Below are positions 33,865 to 46,251 of a stretch of DNA of 64,000 bases, in pieces. Position 1 is the stretch's first letter; the number at the start of each line of letters is the position of its first letter. The notes beneath the pieces are model-generated. The model searched no databases, was not told the origin of the DNA, and worked only from the letters and a program-made list of their open reading frames with translations. Origin of the DNA: Streptomyces sp. 130. GTDB lineage: Bacteria; Actinomycetota; Actinomycetes; Streptomycetales; Streptomycetaceae. The DNA lies in the NCBI RefSeq assembly GCF_007096885.1, contig NZ_VJNO01000013.1, forward strand, positions 113,170 through 177,169, written 5' to 3'. Made by a program: the position numbers and the translations under genes.

Positions 33865-35120
33865 CCCGGCGCGTGGCGGTCACCGGAGTCGGCGTCGTCG
33901 CCCCGGGCGGCATCGGGGCCCCGGCCTTCTGGGACCTGCTCTCCAACGGCCGCACCGCGACCCGGGGCATCACCCTCTTCGACCCGGCGGGCTTCCGCTC
34001 CCGGATCGCCGCCGAGTGCGACTTCGACCCGGCCGCCCACGGCCTCGACGACGAGGACACCGCACGCGCGGACCGCTATGTGCAGTTCGCGATGGTCGCC
34101 GCCCGCGAGGCGCTGGCCGACGCCGGTCTGGACCCGGAGCACACCGACCCCTGGCGGATGGGCGTCTCCCTCGGCACCGCGGTCGGCGGAACCACCCGCC
34201 TCGAACACGACTACGTCGCCGTCAGCGAGAAGGGCACGCGCTGGGACGTCGACCACCGCAGGGCCGGGCACCACCTGGAACGCGCCTTCTCGCCCAGCTC
34301 ACTGGCCTCCGCCGTCGCCGAGCAGGTCGGCGCCCACGGCCCCGTGCAGACCGTCTCGACCGGCTGCACCTCGGGCCTGGACGCCATCGGCTACGCCTTC
34401 CACTCCATCGAGGAGGGCCGGGTCGACGTCTGCGTAGCCGGTGCGTCGGACTCGCCGATCACCCCGATCACCGTGGCCTGCTTCGACGCGATCAAGGCGA
34501 CCTCCCCCAACAACGACGACGCGGAACACGCCTCCCGCCCCTTCGACGCCCGCCGCGACGGCTTCGTCATGGGCGAGGGCGGAGCCGTACTCGTCCTGGA
34601 GGAACTGGAGCACGCCCGGGCCCGCGGGGCGACGGTGTACTGCGAGATCGCCGGCTACGCCACCTTCGGCAACGCGTACCACATGACCGGGCTCACCCCC
34701 GAGGGGCTGGAGATGGCCGAGGCCATCGAGCGGGCGCTCGGCCACGCCCGGATCTCCCCGCAGGACATCGACTACGTCAACGCGCACGGCTCGGGCACCA
34801 AGCAGAACGACCGGCACGAGACCGCCGCCGTCAAACGGGCCCTCGGCGCGCACGCCCACAAGGTGCCGATGAGCTCCATCAAGTCGATGGTGGGCCACTC
34901 CCTCGGCGCGATCGGGGCGATAGAGATCGCCGCCTGCGTCCTGGCCCTGGTCAACCAGACGGTCCCGCCGACGGCCAACTACGAGTCCCCGGACCCGGAG
35001 TGCGACCTCGACTACGTGCCGCGCACCGCCCGCCCCCTGAAGCTGCGCAGCGTCCTCTCGGTCGGCAGCGGCTTCGGCGGCTTCCAGTCCGCGGTGGCCC
35101 TGACCCGAGGGAGGACATGA
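33861..35120 (+). CDS. whiE ORFIII: type II PKS ketosynthase alpha subunit, spore pigment (WhiE ORFIII-type)
   Basis: The 419-residue ketosynthase does the decarboxylative condensations on the ACP-bound chain. The active Cys169 lies in [13 protein letters not shown], and the catalytic histidines are in [11 protein letters not shown] and [14 protein letters not shown]. It pairs with the following KS-beta to set chain length; whiE-type synthases make a C24 dodecaketide. Both ends overlap neighbouring genes (ATGA at each), which enforces equal production of cupin, KS-alpha and KS-beta. Full length, no anomalies. Confidence 0.97.
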   Translation: MTRRVAVTGVGVVAPGGIGAPAFWDLLSNGRTATRGITLFDPAGFRSRIAAECDFDPAAHGLDDEDTARADRYVQFAMVAAREALADAGLDPEHTDPWRMGVSLGTAVGGTTRLEHDYVAVSEKGTRWDVDHRRAGHHLERAFSPSSLASAVAEQVGAHGPVQTVSTGCTSGLDAIGYAFHSIEEGRVDVCVAGASDSPITPITVACFDAIKATSPNNDDAEHASRPFDARRDGFVMGEGGAVLVLEELEHARARGATVYCEIAGYATFGNAYHMTGLTPEGLEMAEAIERALGHARISPQDIDYVNAHGSGTKQNDRHETAAVKRALGAHAHKVPMSSIKSMVGHSLGAIGAIEIAACVLALVNQTVPPTANYESPDPECDLDYVPRTARPLKLRSVLSVGSGFGGFQSAVALTRGRT

Positions 35121-36358
35121 TGAGCACCCGAAAGGCCCGGCGCACCGTTGTCACCGGCATCGGCGTCGTCGCCCCCAACGGCACCAGCACCGAAGCCTTC
35201 TGGAAGCGCACCCAGGAGGGCATGAGCGTCCTGGACCGGGTCACCCGCGAAGGGTGCGAGGACCTGCCGCTGCGCGTCGCCGGCGAGGTCCGCGGCTTCG
35301 ACCCGGTCGCGCTCATCGAGGAGCGCTACCTGGTCCAGACCGACCGGTTCACGCACTTCGCGATGGCCGCCGCCGACATGGCGCTGGACGACGCCCGGCT
35401 CGGCCGCGCCGACTACGAGGACCGGCCGTTCGGCGTCGGCGTGGTCACCGCGGCCGGCTCCGGCGGCGGCGAGTTCGGCCAGCGCGAACTGCAACGGCTC
35501 TGGGGCCAGGGCTCCACGTATGTCGGCCCCTACCAGTCGATCGCCTGGTTCTACGCTGCGAGCACCGGCCAGATCTCCATCCGCGGCGGCTTCAAGGGCC
35601 CCTGCGCGGTGGTGGCCAGTGACGAGGCGGGCGGCCTGGACGCGCTCGCGCACGCCGACCGCTCCGTGCGGCGCGGCACCGACGCGGTCGTGGTCGGCGC
35701 CGCGGAGGCCCCGCTCGCGCCGTACTCCGTGGTCTGCCAGCTCGGCTACCGCGACCTGAGCACAGCCGAGGACCCGACGCGCGCCTACCGCCCCTTCACC
35801 TCGGACGCCTGCGGCTTCGTGCCCGCCGAGGGCGGCGCGATGTTCGTGGTCGAGGAGGAGGAGTCGGCCCGCGAGCGCGGCGCCCGGGCCCGGGCGGAGA
35901 TCGCGGGCCACGCCGCCACCTTCACCACGGCCGCCCACTGGGAGGAATCCCGCGAGGGCCTCGCCCACGCCATCGAGGGCGCGCTGCGGGAAGCCGGCTG
36001 CGCCCCCGACGAGATCGACGTCGTCTTCGCGGACGCGCTCGGCTCGCCGGCCGCCGACCGGGCCGAGGCGCTGGCCCTGGCCGACGCGCTCGGCCCGCAC
36101 AGCCGGCGCGTCCCGGTGACCGCCCCCAAGACCGGCACCGGCCGGGCCTACTGCGGGGGACCGGTCCTGGACGCGGCGGCGGCCGTCCTGGCCATGGAGA
36201 ACGGCCTGGTCCCGCCCACGCCCAACGTGTTCGACGTCTGCCACGACCTCGACGTCGTCACCGAGCGGGCCCGCCCCGCCGAACTGCGCACCGCGCTCGT
36301 GCTCAGCCGCGGCCTCATGGGCTCGAACGCGGCCCTGGTGCTCCGGCGCCCCGCGTGA
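35117..36358 (+). CDS. whiE ORFIV: type II PKS KS-beta / chain length factor, spore pigment (WhiE ORFIV-type)
   Basis: A 413-residue KS-beta subunit. The position equivalent to the KS-alpha active Cys is Glu, in the stretch [16 protein letters not shown]. Most antibiotic CLFs carry Gln there (EQAGGLDA). I recall this Gln-to-Glu change as a mark of spore-pigment CLFs, so it supports the pathway assignment. The remaining fold landmarks ([54 protein letters not shown]) are intact. Start at ATG 35117 overlaps the KS-alpha stop; ATG 35120 is equally possible. The ACP follows 35 bases later. Confidence 0.96.
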   Translation: MMSTRKARRTVVTGIGVVAPNGTSTEAFWKRTQEGMSVLDRVTREGCEDLPLRVAGEVRGFDPVALIEERYLVQTDRFTHFAMAAADMALDDARLGRADYEDRPFGVGVVTAAGSGGGEFGQRELQRLWGQGSTYVGPYQSIAWFYAASTGQISIRGGFKGPCAVVASDEAGGLDALAHADRSVRRGTDAVVVGAAEAPLAPYSVVCQLGYRDLSTAEDPTRAYRPFTSDACGFVPAEGGAMFVVEEEESARERGARARAEIAGHAATFTTAAHWEESREGLAHAIEGALREAGCAPDEIDVVFADALGSPAADRAEALALADALGPHSRRVPVTAPKTGTGRAYCGGPVLDAAAAVLAMENGLVPPTPNVFDVCHDLDVVTERARPAELRTALVLSRGLMGSNAALVLRRPA

Positions 36359-36393
36359 GCCCGTCCACCCCACGTGAGAAGGAGCAGTCCCTC

Positions 36394-37132
<739 letters not shown>

Positions 37133-37152
37133 CCGGCAGAAGGGCACCACCC

Positions 37153-37485
37153 ATGCACCACGCACTGATCGTCGCCCGGATGGCGCCGGGTTCCGCCCCG
37201 GACATCGCGAAGCTGTTCGCCGCGTCCGACAACAGCGAACTGCCGCACCTGGTCGGCGTCACGCGCCGCAAGCTCTTCCAGTTCGGCGACGTCTACCTGC
37301 ACATGATCGAGTCCGAGCGCCCGCCCGGCCCGGAGATCGCCAAGGTGACCGAGCACCCGGAGTTCCGGGCCATCAGCGAACGGCTCACCGCCTTCGTCAG
37401 CCCGTACGACCCCGAGACCTGGCGCGGGCCCAAGGACGCGATGGCCCAGGAGTTCTACCGCTGGGAGCGCGGCGCTCCCGCGTGA
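37153..37485 (+). CDS. whiE ORFVII: TcmI family type II polyketide cyclase, spore pigment (WhiE ORFVII-type)
   Basis: A 110-residue cyclase with the ferredoxin-like TcmI fold. Typical features: HHALIVARMAPGSAPDIAKL, LFQFGDVYLHMIESERP and the C-terminal DAMAQEFYRWERGAPA. TcmI catalyses late ring closure in tetracenomycin biosynthesis; this one should close the last ring of the pigment. AGAAGGGCACC precedes the ATG. It is the last gene of the pigment operon and ends at a strong hairpin shared with the methyltransferase. Confidence 0.94.
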   Translation: MHHALIVARMAPGSAPDIAKLFAASDNSELPHLVGVTRRKLFQFGDVYLHMIESERPPGPEIAKVTEHPEFRAISERLTAFVSPYDPETWRGPKDAMAQEFYRWERGAPA

Positions 37486-37494
37486 GCGACGACC

Positions 37495-37535
37495 ACCGCC
37501 CCGGTCCGGGCCACCAAGGCCCGGACCGGGGCGGT
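37495..37535. terminator. 18 bp perfect bidirectional terminator hairpin
   Basis: ACCGCCCCGGTCCGGGCC (37495-37512) pairs exactly with 37518-37535 around a 5-base loop. It closes the pigment operon on one side and the methyltransferase transcript on the other. Confidence 0.88.
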
Positions 37536-37553
37536 TTCGCGTACGCCCCGAAA

Positions 37554-38615
37554 TCAGTCCGGCACCACGCACTCGAAGGCGTGCAGATACGCGTTGACCT
37601 GCCGGACCCCGTCGATCCGCAGCCCCGCCCCGGAGAGCCGGTCCACCAGGCTCTGCCGGGTGTGCTTGGCGCCGCCCACGTTCAGGAGCAGCAGCAGGTC
37701 CATGGCGGTCGTGAACCGCATGGACGGGGTGTCGTCCACCAGGTTCTCGATGACGACGACCCGGGCACCGGGGCGCGCCGCCCGGACGACCGCGGCGAGC
37801 GCCCGGCGGGTCGACTCGTCGTCCCACTCCAGGATGTTCTTGATGATGTAGAGGTCGGCGGCGACCGGAATGCCCTCCCGGCAGTCCCCGGCCACGATGG
37901 ACGCCCGCCCGGCCAGCGCGCCGCCGTCCCGCAGCCGCTCGTCGGCCCGGGCGACGACCCCGGGCAGGTCCATCAGGGTGCCGCTCACCGACGGGTGCTT
38001 CTCCAGCAGGCTCGCCAGCACGTGCCCCTGGCCGCCGCCGATGTCCGCCACCGACGCGACACCGCCGAGGTCGAGCAGGGCGGCCACGTCCAGCGCCGAC
38101 TGCACGCTGGAGGTGGTCATGGCCGCGTTGAACACCTGCGCCGACTCGTGGGCGTCCTGGTGGAGGTAGTCGAAGAACTCCTTGCCGAAGACGTCCTCGA
38201 AGACGTTGCCGCCGGAGCGCACCGCGTCCTCCAGGCGGGGCCACACCTGCCAGGTCCACGGCTCCGTGCACCACAGCGAGATCGCCCGCAGGCTGTCCGG
38301 GGCGTCCTCCCTCAGCAGCCGGGACATGTCGGTGTGCGCGAAGGTGCCGTCGGCGTTCTCCGTGAAGACGCCGTAGCAGGCCAGCGCCCGCAGCAGCCGC
38401 CGCAGCGGCCCGGGCTCGGTCCCCACCGCAGCCGCGAGCCGCTCCGGGGTCTCGGGGGTGTCGCCGAGCGCGTCGGCGACCCCCAGCCGGGCGACGGCGC
38501 GCACGGCGGCGGAACGGGCCGCGCCGAACACCAGCTCGCGCAGCCGCATCGCCGGCTGCGGGGTGGGAAGGGGCTGGACGGGAGTGGTGCCGGGGGTGGT
38601 GCTCACGGTGGTCAT
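37554..38615 (-). CDS. O-methyltransferase (TcmN/TcmO type) in the spore pigment locus
   Basis: A 353-residue small-molecule O-methyltransferase with an N-terminal dimerisation winged helix (RLRELVFGAARSAAVRAVAR then GPLRRLLRALACYGVF) and a Methyltransf_2 catalytic domain. The SAM motif is VADIGGGQGHVLASLL; LMDLPGVVARADERL, DLYIIKNILEWDDE and the catalytic-region MDLLLLLNVGG follow. It probably methylates a phenolic hydroxyl of the pigment. S. coelicolor whiE has no such gene, but some other spore-pigment loci do. It converges on the cyclase and lies 35 bases after the beta-helix gene on the same strand, so these two look like one operon. GGAGAAG precedes ATG 38615. Confidence 0.9.
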   Translation of the reverse strand: MTTVSTTPGTTPVQPLPTPQPAMRLRELVFGAARSAAVRAVARLGVADALGDTPETPERLAAAVGTEPGPLRRLLRALACYGVFTENADGTFAHTDMSRLLREDAPDSLRAISLWCTEPWTWQVWPRLEDAVRSGGNVFEDVFGKEFFDYLHQDAHESAQVFNAAMTTSSVQSALDVAALLDLGGVASVADIGGGQGHVLASLLEKHPSVSGTLMDLPGVVARADERLRDGGALAGRASIVAGDCREGIPVAADLYIIKNILEWDDESTRRALAAVVRAARPGARVVVIENLVDDTPSMRFTTAMDLLLLLNVGGAKHTRQSLVDRLSGAGLRIDGVRQVNAYLHAFECVVPD

Positions 38616-38650
38616 GCCGTCTCGCTTCTCCTCGTGCGGGGGGTCACCGG

Positions 38651-39724
38651 TCAGCACATCCCGGCCGGTGCGGAGGTCGTGCAGACATTGCCGGCGAACC
38701 GGTTGCCCGTGCCGGTGTCCCGGTTCGCCAGGTCCGCGGGCTGATTGCCGAGGACGATGTTGCCGCTGACGGTGTTGTCGGTGTTCTTCGCGCCCACGAA
38801 GCTCTTGAACAGCACGACGCCGCCCGACAGCGGGGTCGCGCCCACGTTGTCGCGGATCACGTTGTCGCGCACCTCGGTGGACTCGGTGCCGGTCAGCACG
38901 ATCCCGGAACCCTGGATCGCGGGCAGCCGGTCGGTGGCCGCGCAGAATTTGTTGTTGCCGGTGATCCGGTTGGCGCGGACCGACAGGGCACCGGCCCGCG
39001 GCGTGCCCTCGTCGCCCACGACGAACACCCCGCTGCAGTTGGCGGTGAAGGTGTTGTCGCGCACCGACAGGTTGCGCACCCGCCGCGCGGTGAAGCCGAT
39101 CCGGTTGCCGGTCAGCGTGTTGCCCCGGACCCGGGTGCCGCCGGTGTCGGTGGCGCCGCCCTCCTCGTCGACGCTGTTGGCGACGAACACGCCCGCGTCC
39201 CCGTTGGAGCGGGCGACGCTGTCCCGGATGTCGGAGCGGGTGGACCGCTGCTGCGCGATGCCCCAGACACCGTTGGCCTCGGCGGTCACCGAGCGGACGG
39301 AGAGCCGGTCCGTCCAGGACGCCCACAGGCCGCTGCGGGCGAACCCGGTGACGCGCAGGGACCTGACGGTCACCCCGTCCACGGTATCGTCCCTGGTCCC
39401 CAGGACGCAGATCCCGTTGCCCGCACCGGCGCAGTCGTCGCCGGCGGCGGCCCGGCCGGCCGCGGGCATGATGACCGTGTCGTCCCCGGAGCCGCGCAGG
39501 GTCAGTCCCGGCGTGCTGATCCGGACGCTCTCGCGGTAGGTCCCGGGCCGGACGACGACGGTGTCCCCGGGCCGTGCGGCGTCCACCGCCGCCTGGATGG
39601 ACTGCCCCGGTGACACCACGCGCGCGCCGGCCGCGGCGGCGGGTACGGACGGCACCGCCGCGGCCAGTCCGGCGGCGGATGCGGCTGCGATGCCCACAAG
39701 ACGTGTGATGTGTCGTTTCCTCAT
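38651..39724 (-). CDS. secreted right-handed parallel beta-helix (PbH1) repeat protein
   Basis: A 357-residue protein. It has a signal peptide (RKRHITRLVGIAAASAAGLA, cleavage near AAAAG) and then a series of about 23-residue beta-helix coils rich in the pattern VRGNTLTGNRIG, VRDNTFTANCSG, VRANRITGNNKF. The opening QSIQAAVDAARPGDTVVVRP with GTYRESVRI is the periplasmic copper-binding NosD/pectate-lyase-like entry. Such proteins bind or cleave polysaccharide; no pectate-lyase catalytic set is apparent. Six cysteines could form disulfides. It is immediately upstream of the pigment O-methyltransferase, suggesting expression during sporulation and a role at the spore surface, which is inference. 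Confidence 0.87.
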   Translation of the reverse strand: MRKRHITRLVGIAAASAAGLAAAVPSVPAAAAGARVVSPGQSIQAAVDAARPGDTVVVRPGTYRESVRISTPGLTLRGSGDDTVIMPAAGRAAAGDDCAGAGNGICVLGTRDDTVDGVTVRSLRVTGFARSGLWASWTDRLSVRSVTAEANGVWGIAQQRSTRSDIRDSVARSNGDAGVFVANSVDEEGGATDTGGTRVRGNTLTGNRIGFTARRVRNLSVRDNTFTANCSGVFVVGDEGTPRAGALSVRANRITGNNKFCAATDRLPAIQGSGIVLTGTESTEVRDNVIRDNVGATPLSGGVVLFKSFVGAKNTDNTVSGNIVLGNQPADLANRDTGTGNRFAGNVCTTSAPAGMC

Positions 39725-39832
39725 GAGCCGAAGCTATGGGCGATCCCGGCCCGGTGCCACGCACGGTGACCGGTTGGACGCGGGACGTGCCCGAATGGCT
39801 CATGCCCGCGCCCTCTCGGTAGCGTGGTGCCC

Positions 39833-40240
39833 GTGACAGCCGAGAGCGATCTGCGCGTCCTGCTGAGCGAACTGAGTCCCGAGCCGCACCCCGGCCGGTA
39901 CGTGTACGTCACCGTGCCCGACGGCGCCCTGCCCGCCGCCGTCGCCCCCGTCGTCACGGTCCGCGAGAGCGAAGGGCTCACCCTGGTGCTCCCCGAGGCC
40001 GAGGCCGCGGCGGCCGGGCTGACGTACACCTATGTCGCCGGCTGGATCACCCTGCGGGTGCACTCGGCGCTGGAGGCGGTGGGGCTGACCGCCGCGGTGT
40101 CGCTCGCCCTGACCGACGCGGGGATCAGCTGCAACGTGGTGGCGGGGTTCCACCACGACCACCTCTTCGTGCCGCACGGGCGGGTGGACGACGCCGTAGC
40201 CGTGCTGGAACGGCTGGCCGCCGAGTCGCGCACCGGTTGA
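39833..40240 (+). CDS. ACT domain-containing protein
   Basis: A 135-residue protein with two ACT-like halves: YVYVTVPDGALPAAVAPVVTVRE in the first and TYTYVAGWITLRVHSALEAVGLTAAV, then ISCNVVAGFHHDHLFVP, in the second. This is the CASTOR/ACT-type family, which may bind amino acids; it has no enzyme domain. The start is GTG 39833 because TAGCGT (39820-39825) lies 7 bases upstream and no ribosome site exists, so the message is probably leaderless. GTG 39824 or 39827 would be inside or too close to that box. Confidence 0.78.
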   Translation: MTAESDLRVLLSELSPEPHPGRYVYVTVPDGALPAAVAPVVTVRESEGLTLVLPEAEAAAAGLTYTYVAGWITLRVHSALEAVGLTAAVSLALTDAGISCNVVAGFHHDHLFVPHGRVDDAVAVLERLAAESRTG

Positions 40241-40344
40241 CAGGTGTGCGCACGGGAGTGGGCGCGAGGTGTGCCTCGGGGCCTGCGCATATGCCGGTCC
40301 GGGCCCGGCTCGGCGAGGTGAGCCAGGACACGTAACATGTGTGC

Positions 40345-40845
40345 ATGTCCTTCCTCCGCCGCCGCAGCGCCGCCACACCCGCGGGCCCCGACTTCGATGT
40401 CCTGGCCATGGACCCCGGTGACTGGCCCGGCAACCTCGGCGCCGGTCTGCTCCCCGCCCCCGACGGCAGCTGCCAGGGTGTGTTCCTCCGGTACGACCTG
40501 TTCGGCGGGCGCGGCCCCGCGATGATCATCGGCAACCTGCCGGAGGGGTCGCCCGCGCGTGAGACCGAGGAGGGGCAGGTCCCCTTCGAGGTGGCCCAGT
40601 TGCTGCTGGCGCTGGAGAACGACGAGCCGGTCGAGGTCACCGGCACCGAGGACATGCCGGTCATGCAGGGCGACAACCTCATGATCGTGCGCCGGGTGAA
40701 GCTCTCCGAGAGCCGCATCTCGTGCGTGCAGTTCGACCGCAGCGACGGTGTGCTCGTCACCATCGCCAGCTGGGACCGGCCCATCACCGACGATCTGTAC
40801 GCCCTCCTCAAGCCGCTTCCCGCCGAGCTCTTCCAGCAGGGCTGA
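40345..40845 (+). CDS. conserved hypothetical protein (Streptomyces)
   Basis: A 166-residue soluble acidic protein that I cannot assign to a named family. It contains FDVLAMDPGDWPGNLGAGLL, PFEVAQLLLALENDEPVEV and ISCVQFDRSDGVLVTIASWD, a mixed alpha/beta pattern without membrane segments. ATG 40345 has TAACAT (40333-40338) exactly six bases upstream and no Shine-Dalgarno sequence, so a leaderless transcript is likely. It converges on geosmin synthase with a perfect hairpin between. Confidence 0.72.
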   Translation: MSFLRRRSAATPAGPDFDVLAMDPGDWPGNLGAGLLPAPDGSCQGVFLRYDLFGGRGPAMIIGNLPEGSPARETEEGQVPFEVAQLLLALENDEPVEVTGTEDMPVMQGDNLMIVRRVKLSESRISCVQFDRSDGVLVTIASWDRPITDDLYALLKPLPAELFQQG

Positions 40846-40854
40846 CCCGTGGCC

Positions 40855-40886
40855 GGGTAGGGCCCGCCACCCGGCGGGCCCTACCC
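40855..40886. terminator. 14 bp perfect bidirectional terminator hairpin
   Basis: GGGTAGGGCCCGCC (40855-40868) and its exact complement (40873-40886) enclose a 4-base loop, between the hypothetical gene and the end of geosmin synthase. Confidence 0.85.
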
Positions 40887-40893
40887 GCCGGCG

Positions 40894-43464
<2,571 letters not shown>

Positions 43465-44796
43465 ATGACGTCCAAGCAGAGGACCAGGCTCGCACTCGCC
43501 TTCACCACCGCCGGGGCACTGAGCCTCGCGCTGCTCAGCCCGGCCGCCCGGGCCGGCGCCGACGGGGTCCGGCCCGAGTGCCCGCGTGGCCTCGCCTGTG
43601 ACTGGGTCCCGGCCGCCTACCAGCAGACCGGCGACCCGGCCGACAAGGAGACGTACGGCAATTACGACACCGCCGACCGGCCGCACACCAACAAGATCAA
43701 ATTCATCGTGCTGCACGACACCGAGGAGGACTTCGACACCACGCTGAAGATCTTCCAGAACCCGCTGAAGCAGACCTCGGCCCACTACGTCGTACGCTCC
43801 GCGGACGGCCACGTCACCCAGATGGTCAAGAACAAGGACGTGGCCTGGCAGGCCGGCAACTGGTACGTCAACAGCCACTCCATCGGCATCGAGCAGGAAG
43901 GTTTCGCCGCAGACGGCGCCCGGTGGTACACCCCCGAGATGTACCGCTCGACCGCCGCCCTGGTGCGCTACCTCGCCGCCAAGTACGACATCCCCCTCGA
44001 CCGCCAGCACATCATCGGGCACGACGGCGTCCCGCCCACCAGCGCCGCCGGCACCAAGAACATGCACTGGGACCCGGGCACCTACTGGGACTGGAACCAC
44101 TTCATGACGCTGCTCGGCGAGCCCACCGTGCCCACCGCCCGCCCGGGCAGCCAACTGGTCACCGTCAGCCCCCGGTTCAAGGACAACAAGCAGGCGTTCC
44201 GCGACTGCGAGAAGAACGTGGACCTGCCCGTCCAGGGCTCCAGCGCCGTCCCGCTGCACACCGCGCCCTCCGACGACGCGCCCCTCTTCTCCGACCCCGG
44301 CATCCACACCGACGGCTCGCCCGGCACCAACTGCGCGGCCGACTGGGGCAGCAAGATCAGCGCCACCCAGCAGGCCGTCGTCGCCGGTCACGCCCCGGGC
44401 TGGACTGCCATCTGGTGGTACGGCGAGAAGGCGTGGTTCCGCACACCCGCCCACACCCGCACCACCGTCCCCACCTCCGGCTCCATCGTCCGCCCGAAGG
44501 CCGGCAGGACCGAGGTGCCGGTCTACGGGGTCGCCTACCCGGACAAGTCGGAGTACCCGGCCGGCTTCGCGGACCAGCGGGTCGGCACGCCCCTCCCGTA
44601 CACGATCAAGGCGGGCCAGTCCTACCCCGGCGGCGGCGAAGCGCCCACCGGCTTCTTCTACGCACCGACGATCGACGCCTCCTACCCGCTGGACCACGCG
44701 TACTTCAAGGGCGGGGAGAAGTACCTGACGGTCCAGATCGGCCACCGGGTCGCCTTCGTCAAGGCGTCCGACGTGGACGTCGTGCGCGCCCGCTGA
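43465..44796 (+). CDS. secreted N-acetylmuramoyl-L-alanine amidase
   Basis: A 443-residue exported protein. The signal peptide is residues 1-30 (RLALAFTTAGALSLALLSPA, then ARAGA). The Amidase_2/PGRP domain (about 60-215) has the zinc ligands in FIVLHDTEEDFD and HIIGHDGVPPTS, and the substrate face HYVVRSADGHVTQMV. NSHSIGIEQEGFA and KNMHWDPGTYWDW follow. The C-terminal half (about 230-443) is a pair of SH3-like or family-specific domains that may bind the wall. It should cleave the amide between MurNAc and the stem peptide. GAAGGGTTGTC precedes the ATG. A DasR-like box upstream would tie its expression to aminosugar levels. Confidence 0.92.
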   Translation: MTSKQRTRLALAFTTAGALSLALLSPAARAGADGVRPECPRGLACDWVPAAYQQTGDPADKETYGNYDTADRPHTNKIKFIVLHDTEEDFDTTLKIFQNPLKQTSAHYVVRSADGHVTQMVKNKDVAWQAGNWYVNSHSIGIEQEGFAADGARWYTPEMYRSTAALVRYLAAKYDIPLDRQHIIGHDGVPPTSAAGTKNMHWDPGTYWDWNHFMTLLGEPTVPTARPGSQLVTVSPRFKDNKQAFRDCEKNVDLPVQGSSAVPLHTAPSDDAPLFSDPGIHTDGSPGTNCAADWGSKISATQQAVVAGHAPGWTAIWWYGEKAWFRTPAHTRTTVPTSGSIVRPKAGRTEVPVYGVAYPDKSEYPAGFADQRVGTPLPYTIKAGQSYPGGGEAPTGFFYAPTIDASYPLDHAYFKGGEKYLTVQIGHRVAFVKASDVDVVRAR

Positions 44797-44822
44797 AGCC
44801 CCGTACCGGCACGCACGCAACA

Positions 44823-44866
44823 GCGCGCCGCGGGCCCGGTGTGTCGGCACCGGACCCGCGGCGCGC
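44823..44866. terminator. 19 bp hairpin with one mismatch, between converging genes
   Basis: GCGCGCCGCGGGCCCGGTG (44823-44841) pairs with 44848-44866 except at one position, with a 6-base loop. It separates the amidase gene from the converging phosphotransferase-fold gene. Confidence 0.82.
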
Positions 44867-44883
44867 CCCATGGGGCCGACCGG

Positions 44884-46020
44884 TCAGCGTGTGCCGACCG
44901 CCGCCCGCACGGCGTTCCGGGCCATCGCACAGTCGTCGTGCAGCCGGCGCAGCAGCAGCCGCTGCTCCTCGCCCGGCGCGAGCGTGCCCGGCCGCTCCGG
45001 CACTGCCCGGGCGGGCCCGGCCTCCCGCATGGCCCGCTGGACGGCCGTCTCGTACCGGCGGATCTCACGCGTCAGTACGAGCATCAGGTTGACCAGGAAC
45101 GCGTCGCGTGCCGCGGGGCCCGCGACCTGCGCCAGCTTGCTGATCTCGCGCCGGGCCACCGGGGCGTCGCCCAGCACGGTCCACAGCGTCGCCAGGTCGT
45201 ACCCGGGCAGATACCAGCCCGCGTGCTCCCAGTCCACCAGCACCGGCCCGGTGGGCGAGAGCAGGATGTTGGAGAGCAGCGCGTCCCCGTGGCAGAACTG
45301 CCCCATCCCCTGGCGCCCGCCGGAGTGGGCGATCCCGTGCAGCAGCTTCTGCAGGTCGCCCAGGTCCCGGTCGGTGAAGAGCCCCAGCTCGTGGTAGCGG
45401 CTGATCCGTGCCGCGTAGTCCAGCGGCGCCTCGAACAGACCCGCCGGCGGACGCCAGGCGTTCACCCGGGCCACCGCCCCGAGCACGGCCCGCAGGTCCG
45501 CGCGCGGCGGCGCCTCGGCCGGGTGGCGCGTCAGGGCGGCCACCCGGCCCGGCATCCGCTCGATGACCAGCGTGCAGTTCTCCGGGTCGGCGGCGATGAG
45601 CCGGGGCACCCGTACCGGCGGGCGGTGCCGGACGAACGCCCGGTATGCCGCTATCTCGTGCCGGAACCGCTCCGCCCACGCGGGGGAGTGGTCCAGTAAA
45701 CACTTCGCCACCGCCGTCGCGCGCCCCGTGGAGCCGACCAGCAGCACCGAACGTCCGCTGCGCCGGAGCACCTGCACCGGATTGAACTCCGGGCAGATCC
45801 GGTGCACGGACGCGATCACCATCCTCAGCTGGGCGCCCTGGGGGCCCGACAGGTCGAGCCGGCCGCCGAGCGAGGGGGCACCGGGCCCTCCCGGCCGCCG
45901 GGGCCGTCCGATGCCGGGGGCCGGGACGGTGGCGCGGGGATCGAGATACGGTCCGCCGCCCGTCTGGAGAGGACGCAGCGGCCGGGGCGGGGCGGACACG
46001 GAGGACGATGCTGTGTACAT
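44884..46020 (-). CDS. aminoglycoside phosphotransferase (APH) family protein
   Basis: A 378-residue protein. The N-terminal 65 residues are Pro/Gly-rich and probably disordered. The kinase-like APH domain follows: [20 protein letters not shown] with the ATP-binding Lys, [15 protein letters not shown] (hinge), the Brenner box [18 protein letters not shown] and the metal-binding [13 protein letters not shown]. The catalytic HGDxxxxN is intact. APH-fold enzymes phosphorylate antibiotics, sugars or choline-like molecules; this one stands divergent from nsdA rather than in a resistance context, so drug resistance is not implied. ATG 46020 has GAAGGGATC upstream. Confidence 0.85.
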   Translation of the reverse strand: MYTASSSVSAPPRPLRPLQTGGGPYLDPRATVPAPGIGRPRRPGGPGAPSLGGRLDLSGPQGAQLRMVIASVHRICPEFNPVQVLRRSGRSVLLVGSTGRATAVAKCLLDHSPAWAERFRHEIAAYRAFVRHRPPVRVPRLIAADPENCTLVIERMPGRVAALTRHPAEAPPRADLRAVLGAVARVNAWRPPAGLFEAPLDYAARISRYHELGLFTDRDLGDLQKLLHGIAHSGGRQGMGQFCHGDALLSNILLSPTGPVLVDWEHAGWYLPGYDLATLWTVLGDAPVARREISKLAQVAGPAARDAFLVNLMLVLTREIRRYETAVQRAMREAGPARAVPERPGTLAPGEEQRLLLRRLHDDCAMARNAVRAAVGTR

Positions 46021-46135
46021 GGGCGATACAGATCCCTTCGTGCGCCGACAAGTTGCGTGCGCCGCCCCGGCCGGCGGCCGTTCGGCACCCTGGGGAGTAC
46101 CTAGGGCTGCCGGGCGGGGTGGCGCTTTCCTACCT

Positions 46136-46155
46136 GACACCGGTTCGCGGGTGTC
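46136..46155. promoter_or_regulatory. inverted repeat GACACC-N8-GGTGTC in the nsdA divergent region
   Basis: Perfect 6 bp arms. It shares the GACAC/GTGTC core with a second inverted repeat at 46206-46224, so the two are probably a pair of operators for one regulator. Confidence 0.45.
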
Positions 46156-46170
46156 TCTCGACATAGCGCA

Positions 46171-46190
46171 CCCTGGCGAACCCTGGCGAA
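46171..46190. repeat. tandem 10-mer CCCTGGCGAA x2
   Basis: Two exact head-to-tail copies lie between the two inverted repeats upstream of nsdA. It could be a direct-repeat binding site or a simple slippage duplication. Confidence 0.6.
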
Positions 46191-46205
46191 TAGTCGCGAG
46201 GCATC

Positions 46206-46224
46206 TGACACGGGGTTAGTGTCA
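46206..46224. promoter_or_regulatory. inverted repeat TGACAC-N7-GTGTCA upstream of nsdA
   Basis: Perfect 6 bp arms, ending 27 bases before the GTG start of nsdA, where a repressor would block the promoter or the start of the message. Confidence 0.5.
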
Positions 46225-46251
46225 ACACAGCCGAGAACCTGGGGGCTTGAC

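Noticed and set aside
44884..46020. Antibiotic resistance determinant
   Set aside because: The APH fold alone does not show drug modification and the context is regulatory, not a resistance or biosynthetic cluster.
46194..46222. -35/-10 promoter for nsdA using TAGTGT (46217-46222)
   Set aside because: No acceptable -35 hexamer lies at 17-18 bases upstream; the TAGTGT is part of an inverted repeat.
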